A stretch of DNA of 24,869 nucleotides, taken from contig CAAHEQ010000042.1 of assembly GCA_900772625.1 (NCBI GenBank), positions 1 to 24,869 of the forward strand, read 5' to 3'. The first letter of the stretch is position 1. Each line of letters begins with the position of its first letter. Below the pieces are notes generated by a model. The model worked only from the letters and a program-made list of their open reading frames with translations. It searched no databases and had not been told where the DNA came from. This document shows, one piece after another, positions 23,904 to 24,869 of the stretch. Origin of the DNA: Alphaproteobacteria bacterium. GTDB lineage: Bacteria > Pseudomonadota > Alphaproteobacteria > CAAHEQ01 > UBA3637. The translations under genes were made by a program, and so were the position numbers.

Positions 23904-24869
23904 TTATGAACAATCTTCTGCTCCCGATGGATTGCCTGAAGCTGAACACCAGCAAAGGAAAACAGATCCATTTCGATAACTACAAACTTTTCCATCAGAA
24001 AGATATCTTTTTTCTGATGTAGACGAAACATTTCCAGAGGCATCATATGCCTTTGAAACATTCTCTTCTGCACAATAAGCAACGCCGCCATTTTCCCTTA
24101 CGAAATATGTATATGAGGTAGAAGAGTCAGGCTTACCAAGATTCCCATCAATATCTCTACTACGGAGTTCTTGGGTTCCCCATCCTCCACAGCAAGAGCC
24201 ATTGATTGCTCCTGCAACGATATAATTCCGTTCCGTTATCTCACTAACGTAAGGAGGCTCTGCCTTCACCTCGCAGCAAGCAAACTTATTTTTTGACCCG
24301 TCAGAATTGTAGTTCACAACGGCCGCATAGCTTGAATCTTTGCACTCGCACTTGCTGTTGTTGCACGTCATATTTGTGCCGCAATCGTCATCGACTTTAC
24401 ATTCGACTTCAACGCACGTGTTGGCTTGCAACATATGATTGTCATCGCAATTCGCGCAGGAACAATCCTCATTGTAAGCCGTGCAAAATTGGATTTCTGT
24501 ACATGTTTGCTCTGGGATACAAGCCCCCGTTCCATCAACGACATATCCTTCATCGCAGCTGGCGCATTTACACGCATCATCGTACATTCCACAATGCTCA
24601 ATCATTGGGCAAACGCAGATGTAATTTTCGCATTGTTTTGGCAATGTGCAAGGTTTGGAGTCATTGCACTGAGGCGCAATCTCACAGCTTGTGCCTGTGT
24701 ACCCGTTTACGCAGTCGCAAGAGCCATCATTGCATGTACCGTCGTTAAAACACTCTACATTTTCGCAAGGATCTGATGGCGCGGGTTTGTCGACGCACCG
24801 CCCGTCTTGGCAAACTTGATTAGCTCCACAATCCGAGTCATTTTGACATTCGGGTGTGTCTGGACCTTC
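23904..24869 (-). CDS. Cys-rich protein with EGF-like repeats, 5' end outside window
   Basis: The open frame continues without a stop from 23904 to the right edge, so the gene is partial: 321 residues visible, N-terminus missing. About 32 cysteines are visible. One unit (24684-24767) is a textbook EGF-like domain, with six Cys spaced C-x4-C-x5-C-x4-C-x-C-x8-C and the G-Y and G residues expected before the last Cys. Other Cys-rich units, such as CDEGYVVDGTGAC, surround it. The last 115 residues lack the repeat pattern and form a Gly/Ser/Tyr-rich, Cys-containing terminal domain. Such proteins are normally exported and disulphide-bonded, so it is probably a surface or adhesive protein; this is inference. 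A TTG at 24644 is not the true start, because the Cys pattern continues upstream. Confidence 0.85.
   Translation of the reverse strand, partial: EGPDTPECQNDSDCGANQVCQDGRCVDKPAPSDPCENVECFNDGTCNDGSCDCVNGYTGTSCEIAPQCNDSKPCTLPKQCENYICVCPMIEHCGMYDDACKCASCDEGYVVDGTGACIPEQTCTEIQFCTAYNEDCSCANCDDNHMLQANTCVEVECKVDDDCGTNMTCNNSKCECKDSSYAAVVNYNSDGSKNKFACCEVKAEPPYVSEITERNYIVAGAINGSCCGGWGTQELRSRDIDGNLGKPDSSTSYTYFVRENGGVAYCAEENVSKAYDASGNVSSTSEKRYLSDGKVCSYRNGSVFLCWCSASGNPSGAEDCS
24684..24767 (-). repeat. Canonical EGF-like domain
   Basis: The 28-residue unit fits both classic EGF signatures: the ending C-x-C-x2-G-Y-x4-C and the variant with Gly four residues after the G-Y pair begins. Disulphides would be expected 1-3, 2-4 and 5-6. 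Confidence 0.85.

Overview
The window looks like chromosomal DNA of an alphaproteobacterium with a compact genome, moderate GC (mid-40s per cent by eye, not computed), short intergenic gaps and many ATGA-type overlaps. The best taxonomic clue is the order LolC/E-type permease - lolD - dnaE, a familiar alphaproteobacterial arrangement. thyX in place of thyA and a Cys-rich EGF-domain protein would fit a gut or host-associated lineage, but that placement is inference. No insertion sequence, phage gene, tRNA, rRNA or CRISPR array was found.

Layout. Positions 1-345 hold no convincing gene but carry two strong inverted repeats. Next come a two-gene minus-strand operon of unknown function (346-1700), the plus-strand lipoprotein-export and replication operon lol permease-lolD-dnaE (1825-7179), and a minus-strand Cys-motif protein of unknown function (7251-7997). 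That gene is divergent from a plus-strand operon of thyX, a small DUF2065-like membrane protein and holC (8131-9415). A VirB3-like and VirB4-like pair lies on the minus strand (9494-12232).

The central system is a type IVb pilus assembly operon on the plus strand, 12491-22201. It encodes a secreted protein with a possible OmpA-like C-terminus, a TcpQ/PilL lipoprotein, the PilN secretin, PilO, PilP, the PilQ ATPase and the PilR platform protein. It runs without a visible terminator into rlmE and rsmB (to 23836). No pilin or prepilin peptidase gene is in the window. The T4b pilus operon and the VirB3/VirB4 operon are divergent across 258 bases that hold two good sigma70-like promoters and an imperfect palindrome. 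This pairing of a pilus machine with a minimal, partner-less type IV secretion ATPase module is the most interesting part of the window. A strong bidirectional terminator separates rsmB from the last gene, a Cys-rich secreted-type protein on the minus strand with a textbook EGF-like repeat; its 5' end lies beyond the right edge.

All family assignments rest on reading the translated sequence for motifs, length and gene order. No database search was possible.
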